Positions 53,315 through 61,920 of a stretch of DNA of 64,000 nucleotides are shown here, piece by piece. The notes under the pieces are model-generated. The model worked only from the letters and a program-made list of their open reading frames with translations. It ran no database searches and was not told where the DNA came from. Both the position numbers and the translations under genes were made by a program. Within the stretch, counting starts at the first letter, position 1. The number at the start of each line of letters is the position of its first letter. Origin of the DNA: Pseudomonas oryzihabitans (lineage in GTDB: Bacteria; Pseudomonadota; Gammaproteobacteria; Pseudomonadales; Pseudomonadaceae); contig NZ_CP013987.1 in the NCBI RefSeq assembly GCF_001518815.1, forward strand, positions 1 through 64,000. Direction: 5' to 3'.

Positions 53315-53482
53315 GTTGGGCTTCGCTGCGCTCGACCCAACCTACGGCCGTGAGCGGCGATCGCGGCCATGGGCCGCTCCTACAATTGCGTTGGAGCCTG
53401 TAGGAGCGGCCGCATCGACGGACCGCCATGGCCGCGATCAGTTGTAGGTTGGGTTGAGGCGGCTCCATCGCCGAAGCCCAAC
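53315..53482. repeat. nested REP-like elements: type 2 arms enclosing a type 1 hairpin
   Basis: Type 2 arms (GTTGGGCTTCGCTGCGCTC at 53315 onward; GTAGGTTGGGTTGAGGCGGC...GAAGCCCAAC at 53444-53482) match those at 52369-52451. Between them lies a type 1 element: CGCGGCCATGGGCCGCTCCT-ACA (53362-53384) and TGTAGGAGCGGC (53399-53410) plus CCATGGCCGCG (53426-53436), the right arm split by about 15 extra bases. The order suggests one repeat inserted into another. Confidence 0.85.
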
Positions 53483-53495
53483 AGTACCGGGCCTG

Positions 53496-54047
53496 CTAGG
53501 CCCCCTCCTCCGCATACCCCTCGGCCAGATGCTTGTCCTTGAGCTTCACGTAGTTGCCGGCGCTGTAGGTGAAGAAGGCGCGTTCCTTCTCTTCCAGCGG
53601 GCGGATCTGCTTGACCGGGCGGCCGACGTAAAGATGGCCACCCTCCAGGCGCTTGCCCGGCGGGACCAGGCTGCCGGCACCGATCACCACCTCGTCCTCC
53701 ACCACCGCGCCGTCCATGATGATACTGCCCATGCCCACCAGTACCCGGTCGCCAATCGTGCAGCCGTGCAGGGTCACCTGGTGGCCGACGGTGACGTCGG
53801 TGCCGATCAGCAAGGGATAGCCGTCCGGATTGAAGGGGCCGGCGTGGGTGATGTGCAGGACGCTGCCATCCTGGATGCTGGTGCGAGCGCCGATCCGAAT
53901 GCGGTGCATGTCGCCGCGAATCACCGTCAGCGGCCACACCGAGCTGTCTGCACCAAGGGTCACGTCGCCGATCACCACCGCGGTGGCATCGACGAAGGCG
54001 CTTTCGTCCAGTTGCGGAGTCTTACCCTGGAAGGTCCTTATGGTCAC
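53496..54047 (-). CDS. gamma-carbonic anhydrase family protein
   Basis: A 183-residue left-handed beta-helix protein with hexapeptide repeats (VVIGDVTLGADSSVWPLTVIRGD). The three metal His ligands of the gamma class appear (HITHAG, VGHQVTLHGC region). Relatives (YrdA, PaaY, CaiE) range from active carbonic anhydrases to thioesterases, so the reaction is not settled. It is divergent from prlC by 92 bases. Confidence 0.9.
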   Translation of the reverse strand: MTIRTFQGKTPQLDESAFVDATAVVIGDVTLGADSSVWPLTVIRGDMHRIRIGARTSIQDGSVLHITHAGPFNPDGYPLLIGTDVTVGHQVTLHGCTIGDRVLVGMGSIIMDGAVVEDEVVIGAGSLVPPGKRLEGGHLYVGRPVKQIRPLEEKERAFFTYSAGNYVKLKDKHLAEGYAEEGA

Positions 54048-54139
54048 GATAGATACCTTTTCTCGTCGGAAGGGTCTTGAGACCTATTAGGATGGGCTCC
54101 ATATATAACTGTCAAAGTCATCGCCCCGAGGGGAACGCC

Positions 54140-56188
54140 GTGAGCGCCAGCAATCCGCTGCTTCAGTCCTACGACCTGCCGCCCTTTTCCGCCATCAAGC
54201 CCGAGCATGTCGAGCCGGCCATCGACACCATCCTGGCCGAGAATCGCGCCGCCCTGGTCAAGCTGCTGGAGACCCAGAAGGAGCAGCCCACCTGGTCCGG
54301 CCTGGTGCTGGCAATGGACGAGCTGAACGATCGTCTGGGCCAGGCCTGGAGCCCCATCGGCCACCTCAACGCCGTGTGCAACAGCGCCGAACTGCGCGCC
54401 GCCTACGAGGCCTGCCTGCCCAAGCTGTCGGCCTATTCCACCGAGATCGGCCAGAACAAGGACCTCTTCCAGGCCTACAGCCGCCTCGCCGAGAGCGAAG
54501 AAGCCAAGGGCTTCGATGCCGGCCAGAAGACCACCCTGGAGCACGCCCTGCGCGACTTCCGCCTGTCCGGCATCGACCTGCCGCCGGCCGAGCAGCAGCG
54601 CTATGCCGCCATCCAGGCACGCAAGTCCGAGCTGGGCAGCAAGTTCTCCAACCAGCTGCTCGATGCCACCCAGGCCTGGACCAAGCACGTCACCGACGAA
54701 GCGACCCTGGCGGGCCTGCCCGAGTCGGCCAAGGCGCAGCTGCAGGCTGCTGCCCAGGCCAAGGAGCTGGACGGCTGGCTGGTGACCCTGGAATTCCCCA
54801 GCTACTACGCGGTAATGACCTACGCCGACGACCGTGCCCTGCGCGAGGAAGTCTATGCCGCCTATGCCACCCGCGCCTCCGAACAGGGCCCCAATGCCGG
54901 CCAGTTCGACAACGGCCCGGTGATGGAGGAACTGCTGGACCTGCGCCAGGAACTGGCGCGCCTGCTGGGCTATGCCAACTACGCCGAGCTGTCGCTGGCC
55001 ACCAAGATGGCCGAAAGCAGCGATCAGGTGCTGGGTTTCCTGCGCGACCTCGCCGTGCGCTCCAAGCCCTTCGCCCAGCGTGATCTGGAAGAACTGCGTG
55101 CCTTCGCCGCCGAACAGGGCGTAGAGGATCTGCAGAGCTGGGATACCGGCTACTTCGCCGAGAAGCTGCGCCAGCAACGCTATTCGCTATCCCAGGAAGA
55201 GGTCCGCGCCTGGTTCCCGGTGGACAAGGTACTCTCCGGTCTCTTCGCCACGGTGCAGAAGCTCTATGGCATCGAGATCGCCGAGTTGCGCGACTTCGAG
55301 AAGTGGCACCCGGACGTGCGTCTGTTCGAGATCAAGGAGAACGGCAACTCCATCGGCCGCTTCTATTTCGACCTCTACGCCCGTGCCAACAAGCGCGGCG
55401 GTGCCTGGATGGACGGCGCCCGCGACAAGCGCCGCGATGCCCAGGGCCGCCTGATCGATCCGGTGGCCTACCTGGTGTGCAACTTCACCCCGGCCAGCCC
55501 GGGCAAGCCGGCGCTGCTCACCCATGACGAGGTGACCACCCTCTTCCACGAATTCGGCCATGGCCTGCACCACCTGTTGACCCGCGTCGAGCATGCCAGC
55601 GTTTCCGGCATCAACGGCGTGGCCTGGGATGCAGTGGAGCTGCCCAGCCAGTTCATGGAGAACTGGTGCTGGGAGCCCGAGGGCCTGGCGCTGATCTCCG
55701 GTCACTATGAGACCGGCGAGCCCTTGCCCCAGGAGCTGCTGGACAAGATGCTGGCGGCGAAGAACTTCCAGTCCGGCCTGATGATGCTGCGCCAGCTGGA
55801 GTTCTCGCTGTTCGACTTCGAGCTGCACGCCAGCCATGGCGACGGTCGCAGCGTGCGTGAGGTGCTGGAAGGCATCCGCGACGAGATCTCCGTGGTGCGT
55901 CCGCCGGCCTACAACCGCTTCCCCAACAGCTTCGCCCACATCTTCGCCGGTGGCTATGCGGCGGGTTACTACAGCTACAAGTGGGCCGAGGTGCTCTCCG
56001 CCGATGCCTTCGCCAAGTTCGAGGAAGAAGGCGTCTTCAACCCGGAGACCGGCCGGGCCTTCCGTGAAGCCATTCTGGCCCGCGGCGGCTCCCAGGCTCC
56101 CATGGTGTTGTTCGTCGACTTCCGTGGTCGCGAGCCCAGCATCGATGCCCTGCTCCGCCATTCCGGGCTGAGCGAGGAGGCGGCGTGA
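54140..56188 (+). CDS. prlC: oligopeptidase A (M3 family)
   Basis: A 682-residue M3 metallopeptidase with the zinc motif HEFGH in LFHEFGHGLHH and a downstream Glu ligand. It degrades short peptides and cleaved signal peptides in the cytoplasm. The GTG at 54140 (MSASNPLLQSYDLPPF) is the family start; 21 upstream codons are open but not conserved. Its stop overlaps the next gene by four bases (GTGA). Confidence 0.96.
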   Translation: MSASNPLLQSYDLPPFSAIKPEHVEPAIDTILAENRAALVKLLETQKEQPTWSGLVLAMDELNDRLGQAWSPIGHLNAVCNSAELRAAYEACLPKLSAYSTEIGQNKDLFQAYSRLAESEEAKGFDAGQKTTLEHALRDFRLSGIDLPPAEQQRYAAIQARKSELGSKFSNQLLDATQAWTKHVTDEATLAGLPESAKAQLQAAAQAKELDGWLVTLEFPSYYAVMTYADDRALREEVYAAYATRASEQGPNAGQFDNGPVMEELLDLRQELARLLGYANYAELSLATKMAESSDQVLGFLRDLAVRSKPFAQRDLEELRAFAAEQGVEDLQSWDTGYFAEKLRQQRYSLSQEEVRAWFPVDKVLSGLFATVQKLYGIEIAELRDFEKWHPDVRLFEIKENGNSIGRFYFDLYARANKRGGAWMDGARDKRRDAQGRLIDPVAYLVCNFTPASPGKPALLTHDEVTTLFHEFGHGLHHLLTRVEHASVSGINGVAWDAVELPSQFMENWCWEPEGLALISGHYETGEPLPQELLDKMLAAKNFQSGLMMLRQLEFSLFDFELHASHGDGRSVREVLEGIRDEISVVRPPAYNRFPNSFAHIFAGGYAAGYYSYKWAEVLSADAFAKFEEEGVFNPETGRAFREAILARGGSQAPMVLFVDFRGREPSIDALLRHSGLSEEAA

Positions 56189-56457
56189 GCGAGCCGATCC
56201 GCAAGAGGTTCATCGCGGGGGCCGTGTGCCCCGCGTGCCAGGCGCAGGACACCCTGAAGATGTGGACCCAGGACAGCACGCCCCACCGCGAGTGCGTCTC
56301 CTGCGGTTACAGCGACACCCTCGATGAACGTGGCAATTCGGTCCCCAAGGAATTGCCGACGCGGGTCAATATCAGTGCGCTCAAGCCGAAGAAGCCAGAC
56401 CCCAAGGTGCAGGCGGTGCAGTTCTTTCCCAATCCCAAGCTGAAGAAGCCGGACTAG
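56185..56457 (+). CDS. zinc-ribbon protein (YheV family)
   Basis: A 90-residue protein with two CxxC pairs (CPAC near residue 15, CVSCGY near 38), a likely zinc ribbon, and a basic, Pro/Lys-rich C-terminus. This matches the YheV family, found after prlC in Enterobacteria and Pseudomonas. Function is unknown. GTG start at 56185 overlaps the prlC stop, so it is translationally coupled to prlC. A terminator follows. Confidence 0.9.
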   Translation: MSEPIRKRFIAGAVCPACQAQDTLKMWTQDSTPHRECVSCGYSDTLDERGNSVPKELPTRVNISALKPKKPDPKVQAVQFFPNPKLKKPD

Positions 56458-56475
56458 GGCAAAGCGCTACCCAGG

Positions 56476-56512
56476 AAACCGCGCGTGGTGATCAACCAGG
56501 CGCGGTTTTTTT
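56476..56512 (+). terminator. rho-independent terminator after the YheV-type gene
   Basis: AAACCGCGC (56476-56484) pairs with GCGCGGTTT (56500-56508), with inner TGGT/ACCA pairing, followed by TTTT. It ends the prlC operon. Confidence 0.9.
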
Positions 56513-56592
56513 GTTTAAGCTGGGTAAAACGAGCTGCTTCGGGGCTGCGAGCAATACCAAAACAGTTGGCAGTCCAGGGGGGGTCTCAAGCT

Positions 56593-56730
56593 TTATCCAC
56601 AAAAACTGGATTCGATAGCCAGTCGATCATCTTTTTAACTTGTTGATAATAAAGAACTTTTATCTAGTCTTCTGCCGGTCTTCGGTATTTTCTCCTGAGT
56701 TATACCGATTTTATCCCCGATTTATCCACA
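56593..56730. other. two DnaA boxes flanking an AT-rich segment
   Basis: In the 368-base gap after the YheV-type gene there are perfect TTATCCACA boxes at 56593-56601 and 56722-56730. Between them lies an AT-rich stretch (CTTTTTAACTTGTTGATAAT, then AAAGAACTTTTATCTA). It is about 30 kb from oriC. Box density is low, so a DnaA-binding site or an AT-rich promoter for the next gene is more likely than an origin. No gene is visible in the gap. Confidence 0.5.
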
Positions 56731-56825
56731 GGGGTGAAAGTCTGGGAGTGACCCAAGAGTCTCATCTGGCGCTCAAACGTCCACTGGATAGCTGACCACC
56801 GTCGTTACTCCTGAGGAAGACCTCC

Positions 56826-57290
56826 ATGCGTACCCTCCTCTCTGCCGCCGCGCTCTGTCTGGTCGGTAACCTGGCGCTGGCCGCTCCCCTGGATCCGGGG
56901 CCTGGTGGTCCCAAGGGCCAGGGTCCGCACGGACCCGAGTGGCAGGACCGCGGTGGTCCCCACGGCAAGGGACCGAGACCTGAAGAGCACAGGCACGGTC
57001 GGCCTGGTGCCGGCCCCGTGGCGGGCGGACCCGCCGACCTGGGACCGGCACGCGAGCGCATCCAGGCGTTGCGGGGCCAGATCGGTCGTGGCGGTGAGTT
57101 GCCACCGGGTCTGCGACTGGAACGTGGCCGACCACTGCCTCCCGGTTATGGCCGGCCGCTGCCGCCGGGCATCGTGCGGCAGTTGCCGGACTACCCCGGT
57201 TACGAATGGCGGCGCCTGGGGACCGACATGGTGCTGATCGCCGTAGGGAGCGGAATCGTCTATGCCATCCTGCAGGGCGTGCTCGACTAG
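56826..57290 (+). CDS. CigR/RcnB-like secreted protein
   Basis: A 154-residue protein with a signal peptide (MRTLLSAAALCLVGNLALA). A Gly/Pro/His-rich low-complexity linker (about 20-70) is followed by the conserved LPPGLRLERGRPLPPGYGRP and a C-terminal hydrophobic segment (TDMVLIAVGSGIVYAIL). The C-terminal half fits the CigR/RcnB-type family described as anti-virulence regulator CigR in Salmonella. The role in Pseudomonas is unknown. The 282-base gap that follows shows only a weak inverted repeat (ACCGGGCC / GGCCCGGT, 57298-57349). Confidence 0.82.
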   Translation: MRTLLSAAALCLVGNLALAAPLDPGPGGPKGQGPHGPEWQDRGGPHGKGPRPEEHRHGRPGAGPVAGGPADLGPARERIQALRGQIGRGGELPPGLRLERGRPLPPGYGRPLPPGIVRQLPDYPGYEWRRLGTDMVLIAVGSGIVYAILQGVLD

Positions 57291-57572
57291 GACCTGCACC
57301 GGGCCGGTGAGATTTTCGTCGCGGACGAGATGCGACGGCCTGGCCCGGTCAACGACCACCAGAGGCTCTGGCACGCCGTCTCTGGCTGACCGCCGCGGTT
57401 GTAGCCGTCACGCGGGCGGCGGCAATCGATATCTGGAGCCCTCCCTCTGGCACAGTGCCAGCCCGGATTTCAGTAGAATAGCCGCCGCGCGGCCGTCCTT
57501 CGCTTTCGAGCGCCAGGGAAACCGGGCCGCCTTCCATCGGTCTCAACGCCAATCGCTCGCCAAGGATTTCCC

Positions 57573-58739
57573 ATGAGAGCTCTGCCCCGTCTGCTGCCGC
57601 TGGCTCTGTTCGCCCTGCTCGTGGGGCATGGCGCTACTGCGCGCGCCGAACCTGGTCTGTTCAATCTGCTGGTCGGCAGCTACACCGGGGGCAGCAGCCA
57701 GGGCCTGTATGTCTATCGCTTCAACAGCCGCAACGGCCAGATCGACGGCCCGCTGCGCATCGTCAAGGCCTCCAATCCATCCTTCCTCACCCTGTCGCGT
57801 GATGGCCGGACCCTGTTCGCGGTCAACGAGAATGGCCGGGGCTCGAACGGCGATACCATCGGCCGGGTTACCTCCTATCGTTTCGAGCCGGGCAATGGCC
57901 GGTTGCAGCAGATCAGCCAGGTCAAGAGCCTGGGCGACGAGCCGACCCATTCCAGCCTGAGCAACGATGGCAAGTACCTGTTCGTGGCCAACTACTCCAG
58001 CCTGCCGGAAGGCTCCCTGGCGGTGCTGCCGATCCAGGACGGTGGCGTGCTCAGCCCGGTGGCGCAGATCGAATTCCACCAGCCCAGCGAACAGCACCCG
58101 CGCCAGCAGTCCAGCCATGTGCATGCCGCCGTGACTACCCCGGATGGCCGCTTCGTCTTCGCCCCGGATCTGGGCGCCGACAAGGTGTTCGTCTATCGCT
58201 ATCTGCCGCAGCAGCCGGAGCGGCCACTGGTGGCCGCCGAGACACCGTTCGTCCCGGTACCGGAAGGCAGCGGCCCACGCCATCTGGTGTTCAGCGCCGA
58301 TGGCCGCTATGCCTATCTGACCCTGGAGTTGGCCGGCCAGGTCATGGCCTTCGCTCACCAGGACGGCATGCTGCGCCAGTTGCAGAGCTACAGCCTGACG
58401 CCCCAGGAATTCGTTGGCGAGCGTGACGCTGGGGCCTTGCACCTGTCCGGCGACGGACGCTTCCTCTACGTCGCCAGCCGTGGCACGGACAACCAGCTTG
58501 CGGTGTTCGCGGTCAATCCCGACGGCACCCTGACCTTTGTCGAGCGCCATTCGGTCAATGGCCTGTCGCCGCGCGAATTCGCCATCGACCCGTCCGGGAG
58601 GTACCTGCTGGTAGCCAACCAGAAATCCAACCAGCTCAAGGTCTTCGCCCGCGATCCCGACAGCGGCAAGCTCGGCGATGAACTGCAGAGCCTGGACGTC
58701 GGTGCCCCGTCCGACCTCAAATTCGTCGCGGTACCCTGA
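57573..58739 (+). CDS. secreted lactonase-family beta-propeller protein
   Basis: A 388-residue seven-bladed beta-propeller of the 6-phosphogluconolactonase (YbhE/Pgl) family, with repeated FxVNE/YLFVANY-type blades. A signal peptide (MRALPRLLPLALFALLVGHGATARA) indicates a periplasmic protein, unlike cytosolic Pgl, so the natural lactone is unknown. Its TGA stop touches the left end of a MITE-like repeat. Confidence 0.88.
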   Translation: MRALPRLLPLALFALLVGHGATARAEPGLFNLLVGSYTGGSSQGLYVYRFNSRNGQIDGPLRIVKASNPSFLTLSRDGRTLFAVNENGRGSNGDTIGRVTSYRFEPGNGRLQQISQVKSLGDEPTHSSLSNDGKYLFVANYSSLPEGSLAVLPIQDGGVLSPVAQIEFHQPSEQHPRQQSSHVHAAVTTPDGRFVFAPDLGADKVFVYRYLPQQPERPLVAAETPFVPVPEGSGPRHLVFSADGRYAYLTLELAGQVMAFAHQDGMLRQLQSYSLTPQEFVGERDAGALHLSGDGRFLYVASRGTDNQLAVFAVNPDGTLTFVERHSVNGLSPREFAIDPSGRYLLVANQKSNQLKVFARDPDSGKLGDELQSLDVGAPSDLKFVAVP

Positions 58740-58896
58740 GAAGCTGTTCACGATCTGCTGCGCGTCGGCCAACCTGCGTTAAAAACGCCCTGGATCGCCA
58801 GCCCGGTCGCAATGCACATTTACCGTCCGTAAACTGCGCTTTCTCAGGAATTTTCGCCTTGTTTGGCTCTAGCTCGCGAGATCGTGAACAGCTTCT
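58739..58896. mobile_element. MITE-like element with 18-bp perfect terminal inverted repeats
   Basis: AGAAGCTGTTCACGATCT (58739-58756) and AGATCGTGAACAGCTTCT (58879-58896) are a perfect 18-bp inverted repeat bounding 158 bases with no coding capacity. The element exactly fills the gap between the lactonase stop (58737-58739) and the VOC ATG (58898). No transposase is present. It could be a non-autonomous MITE or a conserved intergenic RNA-forming repeat. Confidence 0.7.
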
Positions 58897-58897
58897 T

Positions 58898-59287
58898 ATG
58901 ACCCCTTTCGACCGTCTGCACCACGTGGCGCTGATCTGCGCCGACTATGAACGCTCCCGGCACTTCTACACCGAGATCCTCGGCCTGCCGGTGATCGCCG
59001 AGACCTATCGCGAGGCCCGGCGCTCCTGGAAGCTGGATCTGGCGGTGGGCGAGCATGCCCAGCTGGAGCTGTTTTCCTTTCCCGATGCTCCGCCGCGACC
59101 CTCGCGCCCGGAGGCCCAGGGCCTGCGCCACCTGGCTTTCGCCGTGGCCGACCTGGACGCCACCGTCGCCCACCTGCAGGGCCATGGCGTGGTCACCGAG
59201 CCGATCCGCACCGACGAGCTGACCGGCAAGAGATTCACCTTCTTCGCCGACCCGGACGATCTGCCGCTGGAAGTCTACGAGCGCTGA
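58898..59287 (+). CDS. VOC-family glyoxalase-like metalloprotein
   Basis: A 129-residue single vicinal-oxygen-chelate domain pair. Metal ligands expected at His9, Glu58, His78 and Glu125 (HHVA, LELF, RHLAF, LEVYE) are all present. Similar to YaeR/GloA2, a predicted glyoxalase I-like enzyme. The ATG at 58898 is the family start; no Shine-Dalgarno sequence is visible because the MITE-like repeat ends one base upstream. Confidence 0.9.
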   Translation: MTPFDRLHHVALICADYERSRHFYTEILGLPVIAETYREARRSWKLDLAVGEHAQLELFSFPDAPPRPSRPEAQGLRHLAFAVADLDATVAHLQGHGVVTEPIRTDELTGKRFTFFADPDDLPLEVYER

Positions 59288-59296
59288 GTGCTGCGG

Positions 59297-60283
59297 TCAG
59301 GTCGCCAGCCGCGCACCGGCCAGTGACTCGCGTGGCGCCTCCAGCTCTTCCAGCAGCCAGTCCAGAAAGCGCTGTACCAGTCGCTGGCGCCGCTTGCGCT
59401 CGGGCAGGATGGCGTAATAGCCATAGCGCGACGTGGCGATCCCGCTGAAGGGACGACAGAGCAACTCCTGCTGCAGCAAGTCGTCCACCAGATGACGCCA
59501 GCCGATCGCCAGGCCCTGGCCGGCGATGGCGGCCTGGATCACCAGGGTGTAGTTGTCGAAGCTCAGCACCGCGCCGGCGGGTGCCGGGGGCAGGGCGGCC
59601 AGCTCCAGCGCCGGCAGCAGGGTCTTCCAGTCGTACCAGCGGCTGTTGGGCGCCGCCTTGAGGTGCAGCAGCGGCCAGCGCCCCAGTTCCGCCGCGGGTA
59701 GAGGTGGCTGCCGCCCCTGGAGCAGCCGCGGACTGCACACCGGAAAGACTTCCTCGCGAAACAGCGGCCAGGCCTCGCCATGCTTGAAGCGGCCATCGCC
59801 GAAGCCCAGGGTGATGTCGATCTCGGGGCCGGGCAGGGGGACTCGATCGCTGGTGACCAGGCTGACGTCCAGCTCCGGGTGGCGGGCATGAAAGCGCGGC
59901 AGGCGGGGCAACAGCCAATAGGCGGCGAAGGCGAAGTCGGTAGCCACCTGCAGGACTTCATGGGCGGGCCGGGCGGTGACCAGGCGTACCCCTTCATCCA
60001 GGGTGGCGAGTCCGGCTTCCACATATTCCTGCAGCACCCGCCCGGCCTCGGTGAGCAGGATGCCACGATGGACCCGGTCGAACAGCCGGACCTGCAACTG
60101 GGCTTCCAGTCGCTTGATCTGCTGGCTGATCGCCGGCTGGGTGGTACCCAGTTCGCTGGCCGCCGCGGTAAAGCTCAGGCGGCGCGCCACCACCTCGAAG
60201 GTGCGCAGGCTGTCCAGCGCCAGGGCAGGGCGGTCGGCAGGCGTAGTGGCGTCCAAGGTGAAATCCCCGCGATGATCAGACAT
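59297..60283 (-). CDS. LysR-family regulator of choline-O-sulfate use
   Basis: A 328-residue LysR-type regulator. The winged helix (about 29-86, with AAASELGTTQPAISQQIKRLEAQL, broken here by function) precedes a substrate-binding domain. It is divergent from betC, 106 bases apart, the typical place of the choline-sulfate utilisation regulator. It probably binds between the two genes; CATCATC and GATGATG arms lie in that spacer. The inducer (choline sulfate or choline) is inferred from the neighbour. Confidence 0.87.
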   Translation of the reverse strand: MSDHRGDFTLDATTPADRPALALDSLRTFEVVARRLSFTAAASELGTTQPAISQQIKRLEAQLQVRLFDRVHRGILLTEAGRVLQEYVEAGLATLDEGVRLVTARPAHEVLQVATDFAFAAYWLLPRLPRFHARHPELDVSLVTSDRVPLPGPEIDITLGFGDGRFKHGEAWPLFREEVFPVCSPRLLQGRQPPLPAAELGRWPLLHLKAAPNSRWYDWKTLLPALELAALPPAPAGAVLSFDNYTLVIQAAIAGQGLAIGWRHLVDDLLQQELLCRPFSGIATSRYGYYAILPERKRRQRLVQRFLDWLLEELEAPRESLAGARLAT

Positions 60284-60389
60284 AAGCCCAGCTTATCCGA
60301 AACATCATCTCCTATGCCCTTCACGTGATTTTCCTGGCATCGGATGATGGACCACCCATAAGCAACCCTGATCCGAAGCGGAGGCGATC

Positions 60390-61901
60390 TTGTCCAAGCC
60401 GATGAACATCCTCTTTCTCATGGCCGACCAGATGGCGGCACCCGTCCTGCCGCTGTACGACGCCGCCTCGCCGATCAAGCTGCCAAATCTGCAACGCCTG
60501 GCCGAGCGCGCCGTGGTGTTCGATTCCGCCTACTGCAACAGCCCGCTGTGCGCGCCCTCGCGCTTCACCCTGGTGAGCGGCCAGCTGCCGTCGAAGATCG
60601 GCGGCTACGACAACGCCGCCGACTTCGCCGCCGATATCCCCACCTATGCCCACCACCTGCGCCGCCTCGGCTATCGCACGGCGCTCTCGGGCAAGATGCA
60701 CTTCTGCGGACCGGATCAGCTGCACGGCTACGAAGAGCGCCTGACCAGCGACATCTATCCCGCCGACTATGGCTGGGCGGTGAACTGGGACGAAGCGGAC
60801 GTGCGCCCGAGCTGGTACCACAACATGTCCTCGGTGCTGCAGGCCGGGCCCTGCGTGCGCACCAACCAGCTGGATTTCGACGAGGAGGTGGTCTTCAAGG
60901 CGCGCCAGTATCTCTACGATCACGTGCGCCGTGGCGACGACAAGCCGTTCTGCCTGACCGTGTCCCTGACCCACCCCCACGATCCCTACACCATTCCACG
61001 GGAATACTGGGACCTGTACAACGACGTCGACATCCCCCTGCCGGACAGCGCCATTCCCCAGGCCGAGCAGGACCCCCACAGCCAGCGCCTGCTCAAGGTG
61101 ATCGATCTCTGGGACAAGCCGCTGCCCGAGGCCAAGATCCGTGACGCCCGCCAGGCCTACTATGGCGCCTGCAGCTATGTCGACGCCCAGGTCGGCCACC
61201 TGCTCAAGACCCTGGAGGAGTGCGGTCTCGCCGACGATACGGTGATCGTCTTCTCCGGCGATCACGGCGACATGCTCGGCGAGCGCGGGCTCTGGTACAA
61301 GATGCACTGGTTCGAGATGGCTGCGCGGGTACCGCTGCTGATCCATGCGCCCGGACGTTTCGCCCCGGCGCGGGTGCAGGCGTCGGTCTCGACGATGGAT
61401 CTGCTGCCGACCTTCGTCGAGCTGGCCGGCGGCCAGTTGCCGGCCGAGCTGCCGCTGGACGGGCGCTCGCTGCTGCCGCACCTCGAAGGACGGGAAGGGC
61501 ATGACGAGGTCATCGGCGAATACCTGGCCGAGGGCACCGTCAGCCCGCTGCTGATGATCCGCCGCGGCCCCTACAAGTACATCCACTGCGAACTGGACCC
61601 GCCGCTGCTGTTCGATCTGCAGAACGATCCGCTGGAGCGCGAGAACCTGGCCGCCAGCGCCGATTACGCCGAGCTGCTCGCCAGCTTCCAGGACGAGGTC
61701 CGCCAGCGCTGGGATCTGGAGCGCCTGCACGGCGAGGTACTGGCCAGCCAGCGGCGGCGGCGCTTCGTCGCGACGGCCCTGGAGCAGGGCGAGCGGACCA
61801 GCTGGGATCACCAGCCCTTCGTCGATGCCAGCCAGCAATACATGCGCAATCACATCGATCTCGACGACCTGGAGCGTCGCGCGCGCTACCCTCAACCCTG
61901 A
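60390..61901 (+). CDS. betC: choline-sulfatase
   Basis: A 503-residue type I sulfatase. The formylglycine motif CAPSR is at residues 54-58 (Cys54 is the residue oxidised), and the N-terminal MADQM and GDHGDMLGERGL metal-binding segments are present. It cleaves choline-O-sulfate to choline and sulfate, supplying choline for glycine betaine and carbon. The start is a TTG at 60390 with GGAGG 5 bases upstream; the ATG four codons later is less well placed. choX follows after 19 bases. Confidence 0.95.
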   Translation: MSKPMNILFLMADQMAAPVLPLYDAASPIKLPNLQRLAERAVVFDSAYCNSPLCAPSRFTLVSGQLPSKIGGYDNAADFAADIPTYAHHLRRLGYRTALSGKMHFCGPDQLHGYEERLTSDIYPADYGWAVNWDEADVRPSWYHNMSSVLQAGPCVRTNQLDFDEEVVFKARQYLYDHVRRGDDKPFCLTVSLTHPHDPYTIPREYWDLYNDVDIPLPDSAIPQAEQDPHSQRLLKVIDLWDKPLPEAKIRDARQAYYGACSYVDAQVGHLLKTLEECGLADDTVIVFSGDHGDMLGERGLWYKMHWFEMAARVPLLIHAPGRFAPARVQASVSTMDLLPTFVELAGGQLPAELPLDGRSLLPHLEGREGHDEVIGEYLAEGTVSPLLMIRRGPYKYIHCELDPPLLFDLQNDPLERENLAASADYAELLASFQDEVRQRWDLERLHGEVLASQRRRRFVATALEQGERTSWDHQPFVDASQQYMRNHIDLDDLERRARYPQP

Positions 61902-61920
61902 ACCGCTATGGAGAACGGCC

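Noticed and set aside
57298-57349. Inverted repeat ACCGGGCC/GGCCCGGT after the CigR-like gene as a structured RNA
   Set aside because: Only 8 bp with a long loop in GC-rich DNA and no T-run; within what chance allows.
60313-60328. TTCACGTGA core between the LysR gene and betC
   Set aside because: Matches parS only in the centre (about 9 of 16); the outer bases do not fit.
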